Shown here piece by piece: positions 35,836 through 48,904 of a stretch of DNA of 64,000 nt. Made by a program: the position numbers and the translations under genes. Under the pieces are notes generated by a model that saw only the letters and a program-made list of their open reading frames with translations, had not been told where the DNA came from and ran no database searches. This DNA is from Benincasa hispida (taxonomy: Eukaryota; Streptophyta; Magnoliopsida; Cucurbitales; Cucurbitaceae), in the NCBI RefSeq assembly GCF_009727055.1, contig NC_052351.1, positions 55,469,544 through 55,533,543 of the forward strand. Reading direction: 5' to 3'. How positions within the stretch are numbered: the first letter of the stretch is position 1; each line of letters begins with the position of its first letter.

Positions 35836-36740
35836 CTAGAATATTGTGACAACAACAAACATGGTAGAAGAAGACATCCCAAAATCATGCACCCGAGCTT
35901 TAGCCTCATCAATAAAGAAAGAGGGTTTCATGAGATCCAACAAATCCTCATTATGCAGCTTAGCAACCTCCAAACAGTAAAATTCGACCAAATTGTATCT
36001 AATATCAATCAAAAGAGCACCATCAAGGCCATAGCAAATAGCTTGCACCTTAAGAACCATGACCTCCTGACACTTGGAAATGAATCTCAACCTAGTGAGA
36101 TGAATATGACCCAAGTGATCTCAAACCTCCTGAATTATTTTCAACGTTCTAGACGATGTTAGAGTTCAACATCTGATGGACCTTAAATGGGGAAATAAAC
36201 CAATTGGCAGGAGCAAGCAAAGGGACATTTGAAAGGACATCCACAACACCTTTGCTAATAAGTTTCCATAAAGAATTTGGTCCTCAACAATAAGCTTTTC
36301 AACTGATGCGCTAATAGGGTTGGATTGAACTGTTTGCCTCTAGTACAACTTATTCCTTGCCTAATAAATCTACCACACAATGATAACGATCTTGCTCGTC
36401 TCATGCACCGAACCTCGCTCAAAGATCCAACACCAGAGATCATGACATCCTAACATCACAAATAGTATGAATATGAGTAGATAGGAATCAAGGGCATATA
36501 TCCTTTATTACCTATCACATCCACATAAGGTGTTGAGATGTTTCCACATGCTTCCTACTAAAAACACACATGAGGTCAGTTTACACCTTTCCTAGCCTGA
36601 TTAAATTTAGTGGGAATAAGGTTATGATTTTTTTTTCCAACAATAGATCTTAGCCTTCAGGAGAACCTTAACTTCCAAAAAGCTTTCCAGATTTTCTTAG
36701 AGAAAAGCCTATTCGAGGAACTAGCTTCATTCATCCTAAG
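35836..36740 (-). mobile_element. degraded LINE 3' end: zf-RVT and RNase H-like remnants
   Basis: On the minus strand, about 36730-36530 reads, across frame breaks, KKIWKAFWKLRF, NLIPTKFNQARKG and RKHVETSQHL. This order matches the zinc-binding zf-RVT segment of plant LINE ORF2. Further on (36114-35836) a frame reads VLKVQAICYGLDGALLIDI and DLMKPSFFIDEAKARV, like the RVT_3 RNase H domain found downstream of zf-RVT. Order and spacing agree. It is clearly a pseudogene, and neither poly(A) tail nor TSD was found. Confidence 0.55.
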
Positions 36741-36947
36741 AAGATGCAACTTTAAAAAGTAAGACTTTCTACATAGTGAGGTTTTATTACCTCTTTCGAC
36801 TGTCTAGTTGCTCCTTGGCTCGACTATGAGAGCCTTGGGATCTTTGCACTACTTTTTTCAACACTTGGTCTTCTTAGACCTTGTGGGTCGTGATAGATGG
36901 ACCTTTGGTCTTAATTCAACCATAACAAGTATTAGATACATATATAC

Positions 36948-38731
36948 AGTTGAGGTTGATGTCCTAAATCTCGTGGTTTCGTAGTTTGTAAATTATTTGT
37001 ACAAACGGATTATTTATTTAATAAAATAAAGTGTTATTTATTTCACATTTAGTTTTCATTAACTTAAAACCAATAAATTAAGATCCTAGGTTATTTAATA
37101 TAGCTTAAACATATATGTGATGACATACAAGTGGATCATGTTTAAGTAATAACCTAAAAGGTTTGTAGGAAATGGATAAGGCTGGGTACCTTATATTGGT
37201 GACACTACGAATATGATCCACTTTGTAATTATTACAATTATTGTAAAGTGTTACAAATGATATGACCTTGATCATTTATGTGACTTAACCTTGATATCCT
37301 ATACAAAGAGTTTGTAGACCAGACCATGGGATGGTTAGTCTTCCTTTACAACGCTGTTACTTAAAGAGACTTACATTTCACTAGGATGAACATAGGTGAC
37401 TTAACCTTAGTCCTGATTGAGTTGTGAACTCCTGTCTATGAGGGCGGTCCGTTGATTTGTATGGGTGAGAGTGGCCAGATTCACCTACTCAATAAGCCTA
37501 CTATTTTGGGGATTCGTTCGAGTGGGGAGCTAGAAATGTAATTACATAAGAAGAAATTCCTTCCTTCCTATTGTTAGGGTAAGTAGATAAATTGTTCCCT
37601 TAAGGGCTGATTTCGGGTCTTGAACAATGAGGCACCTCACCCTCTCACTAGCCAAAGATGGGTCTAGTTATAGTTGAACTATGACTAGTTGTTTATTAGA
37701 GGGATCCGTGATACTTAAGGAGTTAAATATGACTATAGAGGTAAAAAGGTAATTTTGACCCAACTTTAGTTATGAGCAATTTGTGAAGGGTCCATAAGAT
37801 CCCCTTGCTAGCTCAATAAAGGTTTAATTAGAATCTATTAATTTTGAATTAATTTGAATTGTTCAAATTAATTAAAGGGAATTAATTATACGAGATACAA
37901 TTGATATAATATATACGGATACATTATAATATAAAGTTTAATGAGAGAGATAAATATTTGAATATGATTTAAATATTAATTATATAAATGTAATTCATAT
38001 AAAAACTATAGATTAAAATTGATGTGAATATGATTCATATTAAAACTAAAGGTTAAATGAGAGAATATAAAGCTTATATTATATATGATATAATATAAAC
38101 TATATGCTATATATTATATGGGATATAATATATAGTTTAATTTAATTATATTATTTTATTAATATAATTAAAATTAAAAATAAAATAACTTCCTTGTTAG
38201 TTATTTTACGTGGTGTAGGGAGTTATGGAAATAACTCTCCTCATCCCTCTCATATACACATTATAGAGGAGTTGATTGTAAGATGATGATATGTATTATT
38301 GTTTTGGGTGTTATAAAATTCTCACTGCACAAAATCTTTTCCCTTTGTGAATCTTTCCCAAGAATTCCCTATCTCCCTCACCAAAATTAATAAGGTAAGG
38401 CCACTACTCTATCTTGATTCTCACCTTGAGAATAGTGAGGAACTTGTAGTGGTGTTCATCTTTGAAGACTTTGTTGTGTTCGTTCTTGCTTTGTTCGTGA
38501 GAAGTGACGAAGAGTTCATGGCCTTCAAAGAGAGGAATAAATGAAGATTGTGTTTCTTTAAGGATAAGTGTTCTCTCTTTCCATTTCCTCTCTATATGTT
38601 AGAAAGCATGCTGAAATTCAGTTGTTGTTTATCCTCTATACTATTCTTCTCTGTTTTTAAGTTATTCCAAAAGTAAATTCAATGACACAAAGGCGATCAT
38701 TCGCTTTCGCATTGGGAACTCGAATCCTACA
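36948..38731 (+). repeat. 5' LTR of Copia-1
   Basis: This 1784-bp LTR starts AGTTGAGGTTGATGTCC (family consensus begins TGTTGGG) and ends CGAATCCTACA. It shares blocks with the LTRs at 27361 and 43031. It lacks the CGATCG array. Confidence 0.8.
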
Positions 38732-38732
38732 A

Positions 38733-38745
38733 TTGGTATCAAAGC
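38733..38745 (+). other. primer-binding site of Copia-1
   Basis: TTGGTATCAAAGC directly after the LTR is complementary to the 3' end of initiator-Met tRNA with one mismatch (usual form TGGTATCAGAGC). Confidence 0.85.
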
Positions 38746-40444
38746 TAAATCATGCTTCTGATTTTTTTTTTGAAAGTTAAAATAAGCGAATCGGTGGGCA
38801 TTGCACTACGTTGTGGATGTGGTTTGCAAATAGTTTTACTACTTTAAATTGTTTAAAGTTGTGAGGTCCCATTGTTTTGGGCATTTAAATTCTTGTTATC
38901 AAGTCTGTAAGTCCATGTCATTCATGGTGAAGAGTTTTTCATGAAGGAGGCTTCAATTTTTTATCATGCATCATAATTAATATAATTGTTATATTATATA
39001 GTTGCATGATATATCCTAAGCATGGTCATGCATCATATTGAATATGACTGTTATATCATGTCCATGCATTATACTATAGTATAAAAGTTATATTATATGA
39101 TTTGTATAATAGATATGTTTATTTTCATTAGTTTATAATATAAGTGTTATATTATATAATCAAAATAGAATTGCATTGAGCATGACATTACTTAGTAAAT
39201 ATAAGTGCTATATTTAACTAATGTCAGTAGATGCAAAATTATAAATTTTAATTATTTCATTAGTTTTATAAGTGTAATAAGTTTAATGATTAGAAATAAA
39301 ATCTATAATCAAGAGTTGCATGCAAACATAAGTTTCAATTAATTTTGAATGCTTTAAAATTAATTCAACTAGACCTATGTTAAAATATTTCTAATATAAT
39401 TAGAAATAGGTTAATCTTGTATTTTCTTTTTAGTAGGATTAAATTAGAAATAATAAAAGATTAAATTTATAAAATAATTGCCTATATGGGACCTTTGTGC
39501 AAAGAAAGTTCTGTTTAGACTGGGGTATTTAAGCTGACGAAAACGAAACACCTCTACCTAGGAACCGACCTGGAAGGTGAATTAGACAAGTATTTTATAT
39601 GTATGAAATACATGATTAGGTTTATTAAAATGTTCAATATACAAGAATCATATATTATTAAATTATCCGATATAAGAGTTATATTGGGCCATTTTAACAA
39701 TACACTTAGATAAATTGTTAGCCGAATTTACCTAAGTAACGAACCATAGGTTTAAAACACTAAGTGGGAGGAAAATGATATATATGATATGTTAATTTCC
39801 TTTCACGTTCTCCTTAATAGTAACACTATGAGATCTATGCTTGGCCTCGTGATATCGTTTACTTGTGTCCCCCTAAGGAAGATGTTTGCATATGTCAAAT
39901 CAAGGTGAATGGAGAAAATGTTTATAGTAAATGGGAGAGAGACGCGTATCAACATATTTCACGGTCTCTTTCATTAGTTTGCAGTAAGGTTTCATGCTCG
40001 ACCTTGTGACACCATTTGTTTGTGTCCCCTTAAAGAAGGTGTTTGCATGAAATTTTACTTAAACTCTAGTAATAGATAGGATTACTTTAGTTTTTTCCCC
40101 AATCAGTTTTTCCTTAAGGTTGGGTGGAAATCTAAAATCTAAAATGAAGGATTACACTTACAAGGAATTGTTAAACAAGTTAATGATTTCTTGACCGAAA
40201 AATGGTGACTAATTATTATAAGAATAAGAGTTATTCTGGAGTAATGATTGGTCGAGAATGTCTCAATTCAGTGAAGGAGTGACTGTCCACCCTACAATGA
40301 CTTGTATCCTAACTCACTGAAGCATCATTGCAAAATTAGATTTCACATAAGGTACATTAGACTTTTGCTAAAATATGACTGGTTTGAAATGAATAATGCA
40401 TATAACTAATATAAATAATTTGTATGGTTTCAGTCAACTTCAAA
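38746..40444 (+). other. Copia-1 untranslated leader
   Basis: About 1.7 kb without a coding frame between primer site and gag. It includes 'ttgtgtcccc' blocks repeated at about 39866-39890 and 40015-40040. Related text appears in the Copia-2 leader at about 46930-47190 and 59320-59850. Confidence 0.6.
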
Positions 40445-41430
40445 ATGACTAGTACTACTATCAACCTATTTAGTGTGGACAAATTAAATGGCGAAAACTA
40501 TACAAGTTGGTAGAACACAATTAATACTATGCTAATCATTGATAACCCATGATTTGTCCTACTTGAGGAGTGTCCTAAAGTACTCACTCAAAATGTAGCC
40601 CAAAATATTTAGGATGCTTACGAGAGATGGGTAAGGGCAAATGAGAAGGCTTGAGCATACATACTTGCCACCTTGTCAGAAGTTTTAGCAAAGAAGCATG
40701 AACCCATGATCACTACACGCGAGATCATGGAATCATTACAAGAGATGTTTGGATAACCGTCCTCACAGCTCAAACATGACACTCTTAAATTCATTTTCAA
40801 TTCTCGTGAGAAAGAAGGGACATCTGCCAGAGAACACGTTCTCAACATGATAGTCCCTTTTAATATGGCTAAAATGAATGGGGTCGTCGTCGATAAGGCC
40901 AGTCAAATTAGCTTTATTTAGTTTCCTTCAGTTCCATAGCAATGATGTTATGAACAATCTTGATTACAACCTGACCACCCTCCTTGATAAACTATAGACT
41001 CACCAATTCTTGATGAAAGTCAAGGAGCAGAAGGGAGAGAAAAATATTTCCACTTCCTCTAAGAAGTTCTATAGTGGTTCGACCTCTGGAACTAAGTCTG
41101 TGTCTTTTTCATCTAGCACCAAAAAGTGGAAGAAGAAGAAGGGAGGTTAGAGAAATAAAGATAACCTTGTTGTAGCTCAGAGGGGCAGAATGACCATGGT
41201 TGCTAAAGGAATCTGCTTACATTGCAACCAGAAGAGACATTGGAAACAGAACTGTCCCAAGTACATGGCAGAGAAAAAGAAAGCCAAACAAGGTAAATAT
41301 GATTTACTAGTTTTGGAAACCTGTTTAGTGGAGAATGATGATTCGGCCTGTATAATTGATTCAGGGACACTAATCATGTTTGTTCTTCTTTTTAGGGAAT
41401 CAGTTTCTGGCAGCACACGGGACTAGTGAT
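40445..41430 (+). pseudogene. Copia-1 gag and protease start, inactivated
   Basis: The frame opens at ATG 40445 (MTSTTINLFSVDKLNGENYT). It continues as a Copia gag with recognisable blocks YERWVRANEKA, AYILATLSEVLAKKHEP and EIMESLQEMFG. Stops interrupt it at least five times in the first 310 bases, several being TGA or TAA where CGA or CAA is expected. The CCHC zinc knuckle CLHCNQKRHWKQNC (about 41214-41255) is intact. The protease start CIIDSG (about 41349-41366) is followed by a frameshift. No capsid protein could be made. Confidence 0.85.
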
Positions 41431-43030
41431 AACTATGCTAGTTGGAACTGAGCAAGTTGATCGACCCAGAAATGCATTTCGTTATCATACTTCCAATGAC
41501 CAAATAAAATATATAACTCCAATCTAACAACCTACATTAACACATAGCATAGATGGCATGAAAGGGATTGTCCATAGAGAATTTAATGATTACTTAACCT
41601 AATTTTGAATTTGAGTGGTAATCGGGAGGGGGTTTTGTAAAGAAAATGACAAAATTGTGCAAGAATGTAAAGACAGTAATGTAAATGCGTAATTGAAAAA
41701 TGACAACTCAATTTTTTTATTGATCTAGTTTACTTAGGTTTCTCTTAGTCCTTCTTAGTAATCATAGACATTTAACAAAATTAAGATTCTTGCTAGTTAT
41801 TCACTTTGTCTATACACCCTAAAAGCATAGGAATGAATAACATAATTTCTTGATTAAACAATTAATCAAACCTAAATATCTCAATTAATAAGAATCGATA
41901 GCGACCTAATTAATTGTTCATTTGCACATAGAAAGAGCAATTCTTGACTAAGATTGGATTAGTAGTTCGGAAAGCCTAGGTTACTAGCCCAATTGTTCTT
42001 GAATTACTAAGCATGCATAATTGTGAACAAGATTAATCCCAATAACCTAAATTCACACATTTTCACTTTTTAGTTGTGGTCGCCCTAAGAAATTAAGCAC
42101 ATAGACATGCAATTATTTCTAGTATTCATTGAATAAAAGAAAGTTGGCAAAAAAAATTCTTAAATCCAATGCATAGAAGTTATTTCACATACAAGAATTG
42201 ATGTCAGTAAGAGTTTATTACAAAGTTAAAGAAATTACATGAGAAATTATAAAAGATTAAACCTCATATCAAGAAAATTAAGAATCTACCAAACCAAATT
42301 AGATTCCTTACCTTAATGTAGCATCTCCTTCAAGATTTGATCAAGGAATAACATTGATGCATCAAAGGTAAGGAAAGAAACAAAGAAAAAGTGCAGAAAG
42401 GTAAGAAAATTGAGAGAAAATCGAGTGAAGATCAGATCTCTCGTGTAAAATGGCTAAAGTTAAGTTTTTATATCAAGGGTGTAGCATTGCAACACTGAGA
42501 ATAGCGTTGCAACTCTGTTATTGATTTCAAACCTCTAACATTGGATGAGCGTTGCTACTGTGGTGCAACGTTGTCTTGCAGTGAGGCGCGCACCCACATC
42601 GTTAGAAGTTTGTAAAAAATCATAGCGTTGCAATGCCAAGAGTAGCGTTGTGACGCTGCCTTGTTTCCTTACTTACTGCCTTCAAGCGTTGCATAAGAGC
42701 ATCGAGCTGGGGTGTGATGCTGCTTGCATTGCCAGATGCACTCTTTTAAGTAGCATCTTGGTAATTTTCGTGACTTCTTCAATTTTGTTTATCTAAGCTC
42801 CATTTTGACACCGATTTGGTTCATTTTTCACCTAAGTGACTTATTTGACCATCAAAATGAATTTACCTATAAAACGAACATTTTGAGTATAAAAATCATA
42901 CAAATATGGTAGAGTTAAGAATACAAAACTAGCCTTTTTTTAGAGCTATCAAACACTCTCAACTTAACTCTTGATTGTCACGAGCAAGGAAAAATAAAAA
43001 CATACATTTATGCAAAAAGGTATTTGATCA
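41427..43030 (-). mobile_element. 3' end of a minus-strand Athila/Tat-type element
   Basis: On the minus strand an LTR runs from 42951 (TGATAGCTCTAAAAAAAGG) to 41427 (CATAGTTATCA), 1525 bp with TG...CA ends. It resembles the LTRs at 21348-24291 at its start and in the 'agcgttgcaacgct' passages. The 79 bases 43030-42952 preceding it are internal sequence ending in a purine-rich tract (TTAAGTTGAGAGTG). The rest is cut off by Copia-2 at 43031. It inserted into Copia-1. Confidence 0.7.
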
Positions 43031-44898
43031 TGTTGGGTTTTATGTCCTAAAAACTCGCAGTTTGTAAAATGATAAACATTTTCTATAATCAATATACTTG
43101 TTATTGATTTCATAAATTGTATGAAAGTCTAAATCCAATAAACTAAGACCTATAACTATTGTATGAGCACTTGAACTTTATGTGGAGACATAAGAGTGGA
43201 TCAGGTTCGAGTAAATAGTCAAAATGATCTATGGTACATGAATAAGGATGGGTACCTTATCCTGGTAACACTATTGGATGTGGCCTACTCTGTAGTTGTT
43301 ACAAAGAGTTGTAAAGTGCTACATACGATATAATCCTGATTCGTACATGTTATGACATGAGGAGTAGGGGCGTCCTATGCAATGAGTTTGCATAAGATCA
43401 GGACCAAGAAATAAGTCACTCTTACTTTATAACGCTGTTTACTGCTTAAGACTGACTATTTCACCTAGATGACCTAGGTAACTCGATCTTAATCCTGAGC
43501 TAACTATGAACTCCTGTTTATTTGGGATTGCCCTTAGATTTGCATAGGTGAGGGTTGGCTCAACAACACCAGCTCAATAAGACTCCCATTTCAGGGGTAT
43601 GACTGAATAGATAGCTGGGGACATAGGGTGCAAGACGGAGTTCATGTCTACCCAATTTAGGGATAGAAGAAAGGTTGTTACCTCAAGTACTAAATCCCGG
43701 TCTTGAATAAGGGACCCCACCCTCTCACTGGGCTAAGAGAGTTTGGTTTAGTGATTGGATCACAAACCAGTTATTCATTAGAAGATCAGTAGGGGCTTGA
43801 GAAATAAGACATAATCTCGGGGGTAAAATAGATATTTGACCCAACCATTATTACGAACAACCTCTAAAGGGTCAACTTGCTGATTACAGTTAAATTATGT
43901 GGACATAATATATCTACAGTGAGGGGAGTGCAACTATGGGTTTTAGTGGAGTGACCCATTAGTTAACGAATAGAGATTAATTTGGTCTAATGAGTTTAGC
44001 TAATTAATCTCGGATCGTTGGAGCCCATGATCTGTAGGTCCGCGAAGTCCCCCTACTAGCTCATAACGGACTAGCTCTAGAATAGCGAAATAAGTTAATT
44101 TGAAAGGTTCAGATTAGAATTAAGGGAATTAATAATTATATGAGATATAATTACATATTTAATTTGAGAATTAAACGGAATAGGAGAATTTATATATTTA
44201 AATATGATTTAAATATATAAGGATGGATATGTGTTAAAATTAATTTAATATTTGATATTAAATTAATTAAGTTTTATTTAATAATTAATTTATGAAATTA
44301 ATTAAAATTTTCATTTTTAAAATAAAAATAGATTTAATAAAATCAAATTTTGATTTTTGAGATAAAATTGTAAAAGAGAAAACAAAACACACAAATGGAA
44401 AAATTGGTTTTTCCATTATCCATCTTTCAAGTAGCTCACACAAAATGCATTCAACCTTGCCTTGTCTTCTCCAAGCATGAGCTACAACTCATGCAAGTCT
44501 CTCATTTTCATGTTGATCTGCAATATAATGAAGAGATTGGAGGAAAAATCGGGCATACAATCTATAGAGAATTTTAGAGAAAATTCGGTTTGAAGAAAGG
44601 TTATTCAACAAGGTTGCTGTAGTGAGCATTTCTCCTTCATCCCTTGATTCAAACTTGTTTTGAGTCCCACAACTCAATATACTGCACCAAGAGAATAGTG
44701 GGGAAGATCTTGAGATGGTCTGCAATAAGATTTGGAGAAGATAGTAGATGGAGAAGGAGATTTGAAGAAGTTCTACAAGAGGTATGTCTTGAAACTCACT
44801 TGTTTTTCTGCAAGAGCATGCTTTATTTTTGCCAAAATTAGTGAATTTGAATGCTTAGATGATCCTTGTGCTTTCGCTGTTACCGATACAATCCTACA
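43031..44898 (+). repeat. 5' LTR of Copia-2
   Basis: This 1868-bp LTR begins TGTTGGGTTTTATGTCC and ends ACAATCCTACA. It is the same family as 27361-29530 and 36948-38731 but clearly diverged from both. Confidence 0.85.
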
Positions 44899-44899
44899 A

Positions 44900-44912
44900 T
44901 TGGTATCAGAGC
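44900..44912 (+). other. primer-binding site of Copia-2
   Basis: TTGGTATCAGAGC follows the LTR by one base and is a perfect match to the usual initiator-Met tRNA primer site. Confidence 0.9.
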
Positions 44913-45197
44913 ATCAAATAAGCATTCAATTCGATTTAATTTTGATTTGGTGGGTGTTTTATATGAGAAATATGAAATTGATGCATTTTTTAAGTTTTGG
45001 CTGTTTAATTTTCTTTAATTTCTCATTTAAATTTGTAATTGGCTCTTGTTGATGAGGTTTTATGTGTTAGCAAGAGTCTATAATTTATTTGGATTCATTA
45101 GAGTTGAAATTAATATGTAATTGAAGAAACAAGTGAAGGAGGCCGAGCTGCTGTTCTAGTTTTTCAGCTTCTGCTCAAAATCGTTGTTGAGGTTCAG

Positions 45198-45935
45198 TTG
45201 CTAAGCGATCGTCTAGCTCTAGGCGCTACACGTTGTGAAGAAAAGCTAGACGATCGTATAGCAATGGGCGCTAGTCGTTGTGATTTTGAACGCTTGATGA
45301 TCATGTACCTACGAAAGCTAAACGATGCGTTCAATTTGCTATACAATAGCACTGAGCGATCGTTTAGCTTTGGCGTGAGAACTAAATGATACGTTGAATT
45401 TACTATACGATGGTACTACACAATCGTTTAGCTACGATGCATGCTAATCGATGCGATGAAGTGCTATGTGATAGCACTGAGCGATCGTTTAGATGTGGAG
45501 CTAAGCGATTGTGTAGACGAAGTTCCTAGCAATGCGTTGAAGTTTCATGCGATGGAACTAAACAATCGCTTACTTATGAAATACTTAGCGACGTGATGAT
45601 CTTCTATACGATGGAGCTAAGCGATCGTTTAGCTACGACGGATACTAAACAATGACATGAAGTGCTAGACGATGGTGTTAGCGATCGTTTAGTTCTATAC
45701 GATGGAATTAAGCGATAGTTATGCGATAGCTAAACGATAGCTAAACAATGGAGTTGTGCGATTGTGTAGTTCTATACGATAGAACTAAGCGATCGTTTAG
45801 CTTCGACAGTCACTAAGCAATCGTGTAGTTTTATGCGATAAAGCTAAACGATCATTTAGTTGAGGCAAACACTAAGCGATCGTGTAGTTCTTCACAATAC
45901 AAGGTGATGGAGCTAGACGATAACCTTCAGTGCTA
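45198..45935. repeat. large palindromic GCTAAACGATCGTTTAGC-type array in the Copia-2 leader
   Basis: Over about 740 bp, units such as CTAAGCGATCGTTTAGCT and ACTATACGATGGAGC alternate. The core CGATCG occurs eight times and many more copies differ by one base (CGATGG, CAATCG). The idealised unit is its own reverse complement, so each can form a small cruciform. A shorter version lies at 28830-29045 in the related solo LTR. Confidence 0.85.
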
Positions 45936-47201
45936 CACAATCGGTGTTTGCAAGACTTTGAGGTTGGATCGAGAGCAGCCGGTTTGACCGATTTTCTCAA
46001 GATCCAATCCGGTTCAGCCTAAAAGTGTCTTGGTTGGTCTGGTTTAGATTTTGATGGTTCAGTTCAGACTCATCCAGTCTGGTTCAAGGTGCTTGGGTTC
46101 GGTTTGGAGTGGTTCGAGCGGTTCAAAGATGGTTTTGAAGCTGATTGTAATAGTTAGGCTTCTCTTTGCTTTTTTTTTACCAAAACTAAAACCATATCAG
46201 TCTGTGCTTAATTATTTATGTCTTTGATGTATGTTTTAATTAAATAAATCTTGTATGTTCATATAGTATGGCATTTAGATTTAAAATCCCACAATAGGAA
46301 GTATGTTACATACATTGAAAGTATGTTATAATTGTTATAATATATAGTATGCATATTAGGGTTTCTTGTATTTAATATAAATATTATATTAAATGTTGAA
46401 TGCCTCATGTATGTTATGGATGTTTAGCATGTCTAAAGTTTTATAAGTTGTTATAAAATTGGGTTAGACATTTAAAATCCATAAACAACAGCTGCATGCT
46501 CACGTAGGTTGACCACCTGTTTTAATTGTTAAACTTATAAAACCTGGTTACAAACTCAACTGGTATATAATCACGTAGGTTGACAGTTTACGAAACACCT
46601 CCTACCTAGGGATTATGGCCAAATTATTGAGCATTGGTAACCAATTTTATGAGCATACGTGAGTGATGTGAGGTAATAAAATGGTTTATCACCTAGACAT
46701 CGTAAGTTAAAATCCAATTATAAGAGTTATACTTGGATAAACCACATAGACTTAGGGTTCTTTTATTAATCGAAAAGAACCTAAGTTAAAATCTACCTAT
46801 ATAGAATACTTAAGTGGTAGTTAATAACTTCTCTATGATAGAGTTATTAGAAAACTTCAGTGGGAGATTAATAACATATACGATACATTATTTTTAACTC
46901 TCACGTCTCTAAGAGTTCACAATTCAGATTTAAGTGGTACTTCGTGTCACCCTGGAAGTGACCTCTCTATGGAAAGTATTTTTAGCTTAAATCTAGATTT
47001 CAATGAATAAGAGGATGTTGTACAAACATAAATCTATTATACGATAAATAGATTTCAACTGCCACATCTCCACATAGTTTACATCATGAGATTCATATGA
47101 CGCTTCGTGTCACTTTGGAAGTGGCCTCCCTACGGAGAGTATTTTGTATGAGTAAATATCAAGGTAAACGGAGGAAGTAGTTCATAGTAAGTTGGTGAAG
47201 G
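45936..47201 (+). other. Copia-2 leader, second part
   Basis: A non-coding leader with a 'ggttcggtttggagtggttcg'-style run at about 45960-46140, then text related to the Copia-1 leader (cacgtctctaagagttc, gtcaccctggaagtgacctc). It ends at the GAAGG (47197-47201) that became the TSD of the Athila-like element. Confidence 0.6.
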
Positions 47202-48781
47202 TGATGACTTGTAAAAATACAAGTTATTTTTGCTCTTAAGTTGGAACAACTAAGGTTTTTAATGATAAACTCTCCTCATTTTTAGTAGAAACACATGGAT
47301 TTATTCAAACATCAGTAAACTCATGCAAAAGAAGTTTTATTACTAAATATCGTAGCACTAACGCACTGTATTGCAAGATTTCAACGCAAGGATTAACATT
47401 AACGCATTAGACAAGTGCCGCAGGAAAAGCTCTAACACATGGGCCATGCGTCGGAGGGAGTTCAACGCAGAGAAGATTCATTGCTCTAGGCTGATTTGTG
47501 ACACATCACCACTTGCAAGTATTGGCAAACTGCAGCAGGCGGCATCTGAAAAGCTTCCAAGCAACAGGCGGCGTCTGAAAAGGTTGGGCATGGACTTTAA
47601 TGCTGACCAGGGTATGGACTTTAATGCTGCCATTCACCAAGTGGACGTGACCAACGCTTATTAAAAGATGAAGTCCCTCCAGAGTTAGGTAGTTTGAAAA
47701 TCATTAAGATCCTTACTCTCTGTAAATTGTAGTTATAGTCTTAATTCGCTGTGAAGCTTGCCATGGTGTTGAGACGATCAAAAGGTGTTAGAACCACCAC
47801 CACCGCGGTCAGAGAGCGAGGATGCCACTTTGAGAAGACAGTCTGTCCACTTCCTATACAAGTGATTGTTACACAACGAGATTGAGCCAAAGAACTACAA
47901 GAGATTGTATTCTTTGGCTTGACTCAGTTTCCTTCTTATTTATTGCTTTCATTCCATTCGATTGAATATTGCTTTTGTAAAGACTCATTGTTTCTTTATA
48001 AAATTCATATATTTGGTCCCTCATACTTACTATTGTTTATTTCTTGTTTATGTTGAATGCATTAATACTTTATGCGCAACTTCATTCTAACGCTCAACCC
48101 AACTTGACAACTTGGTAAAAGCATCCTTAACTTAGATTATACGAAAGAATAACTAAGCCGCATCAAGTAGAACGCCTAGTATAGCTAGAGATAGACTTAC
48201 TGGTGTTTCCTGCATTATGTGTTAGATGCATGCACCCTAGAGATAGGCTTTGTATGTTATTCGCATTGAGAAGTGTTGAATAAGGTCTAACGCATAAACA
48301 AACAAATAAGCAAATCATCCCATCTCATCCACATCAGATCTTAGTTGTGTACATTCATTTTAGACCGACGTGTCCTACTACCTCAAATTCCATTTTTGCA
48401 TGACCCATCATTCACCACTCAACTCTTTTGTATCTTCTTGCACAGGCACAACAAGTTAGTGTAAATAATACATCTCTCATATTCATTTAGGAAAACCTCT
48501 ATAATAGATACAACGCAAGGTCTGCGTTTGGTTAACTGAATCCCTGAGATTGACTCTGGACTTACAAGGAACCTAAATTAGATTTATACTTGGGTCTAGT
48601 TTAGGAAACTTGAACGTCATTATTAGAAGTTGTGTGCGTTCTATGCATATAACCAATGCCCCAACGCATTACAGTTTCTTAAACACATCAAAGCATAAAT
48701 GCATCACTTATAATTAGAATTTATTTCTCCAATTTATTTTATACAATACACTCCTAGAGCATCTCACGATAGCAACGAACA
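47202..48781 (+). repeat. 5' LTR of the Athila-like element
   Basis: 1580 bp, starting TGATGACTTGTAAAAATAC and ending ATAGCAACGAACA. The site matching the TATA box of the other LTR reads ACGCTTATTAAAAGATG here, so its promoter may be weakened. Confidence 0.92.
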
Positions 48782-48787
48782 AGTTTT

Positions 48788-48805
48788 TGGCGTCGTTGCC
48801 GAGGA
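48788..48805 (+). other. primer-binding site of the Athila-like element
   Basis: TGGCGTCGTTGCCGAGGA lies just inside the 5' LTR. It is a two-base variant of the TGGCGCCGTTGCCGGGGA form usual in Athila/Tat elements. Confidence 0.85.
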
Positions 48806-48904
48806 TTCAGAAACAAGAACTAACCAGAAATTTCGTTTGTATCTGTTGTAGGAATACTTCAGTCGAGGGAGTATTACAAGCTACGACTAAGCTTGTGAAC
48901 ATTT

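Larger units (their letters stand above)
36948..41426 (+). mobile_element. Copia-1: 5' part of a Ty1/copia element, interrupted at 41427
   Basis: An LTR (36948-38731) is followed by a primer site and a long leader, then a broken gag and the start of a protease. The protease text stops at GTE near 41450 at the latest, where another element begins. No 3' LTR is visible in the window. The first LTR base pair has decayed (AG for TG). Confidence 0.8.

Noticed and set aside
47371..47664. 97-aa plus-strand frame in the 5' LTR of the Athila-like element
   Set aside because: The matching segment of the 3' LTR (about 57908-58195) carries frame-breaking indels, so the frame is not conserved.
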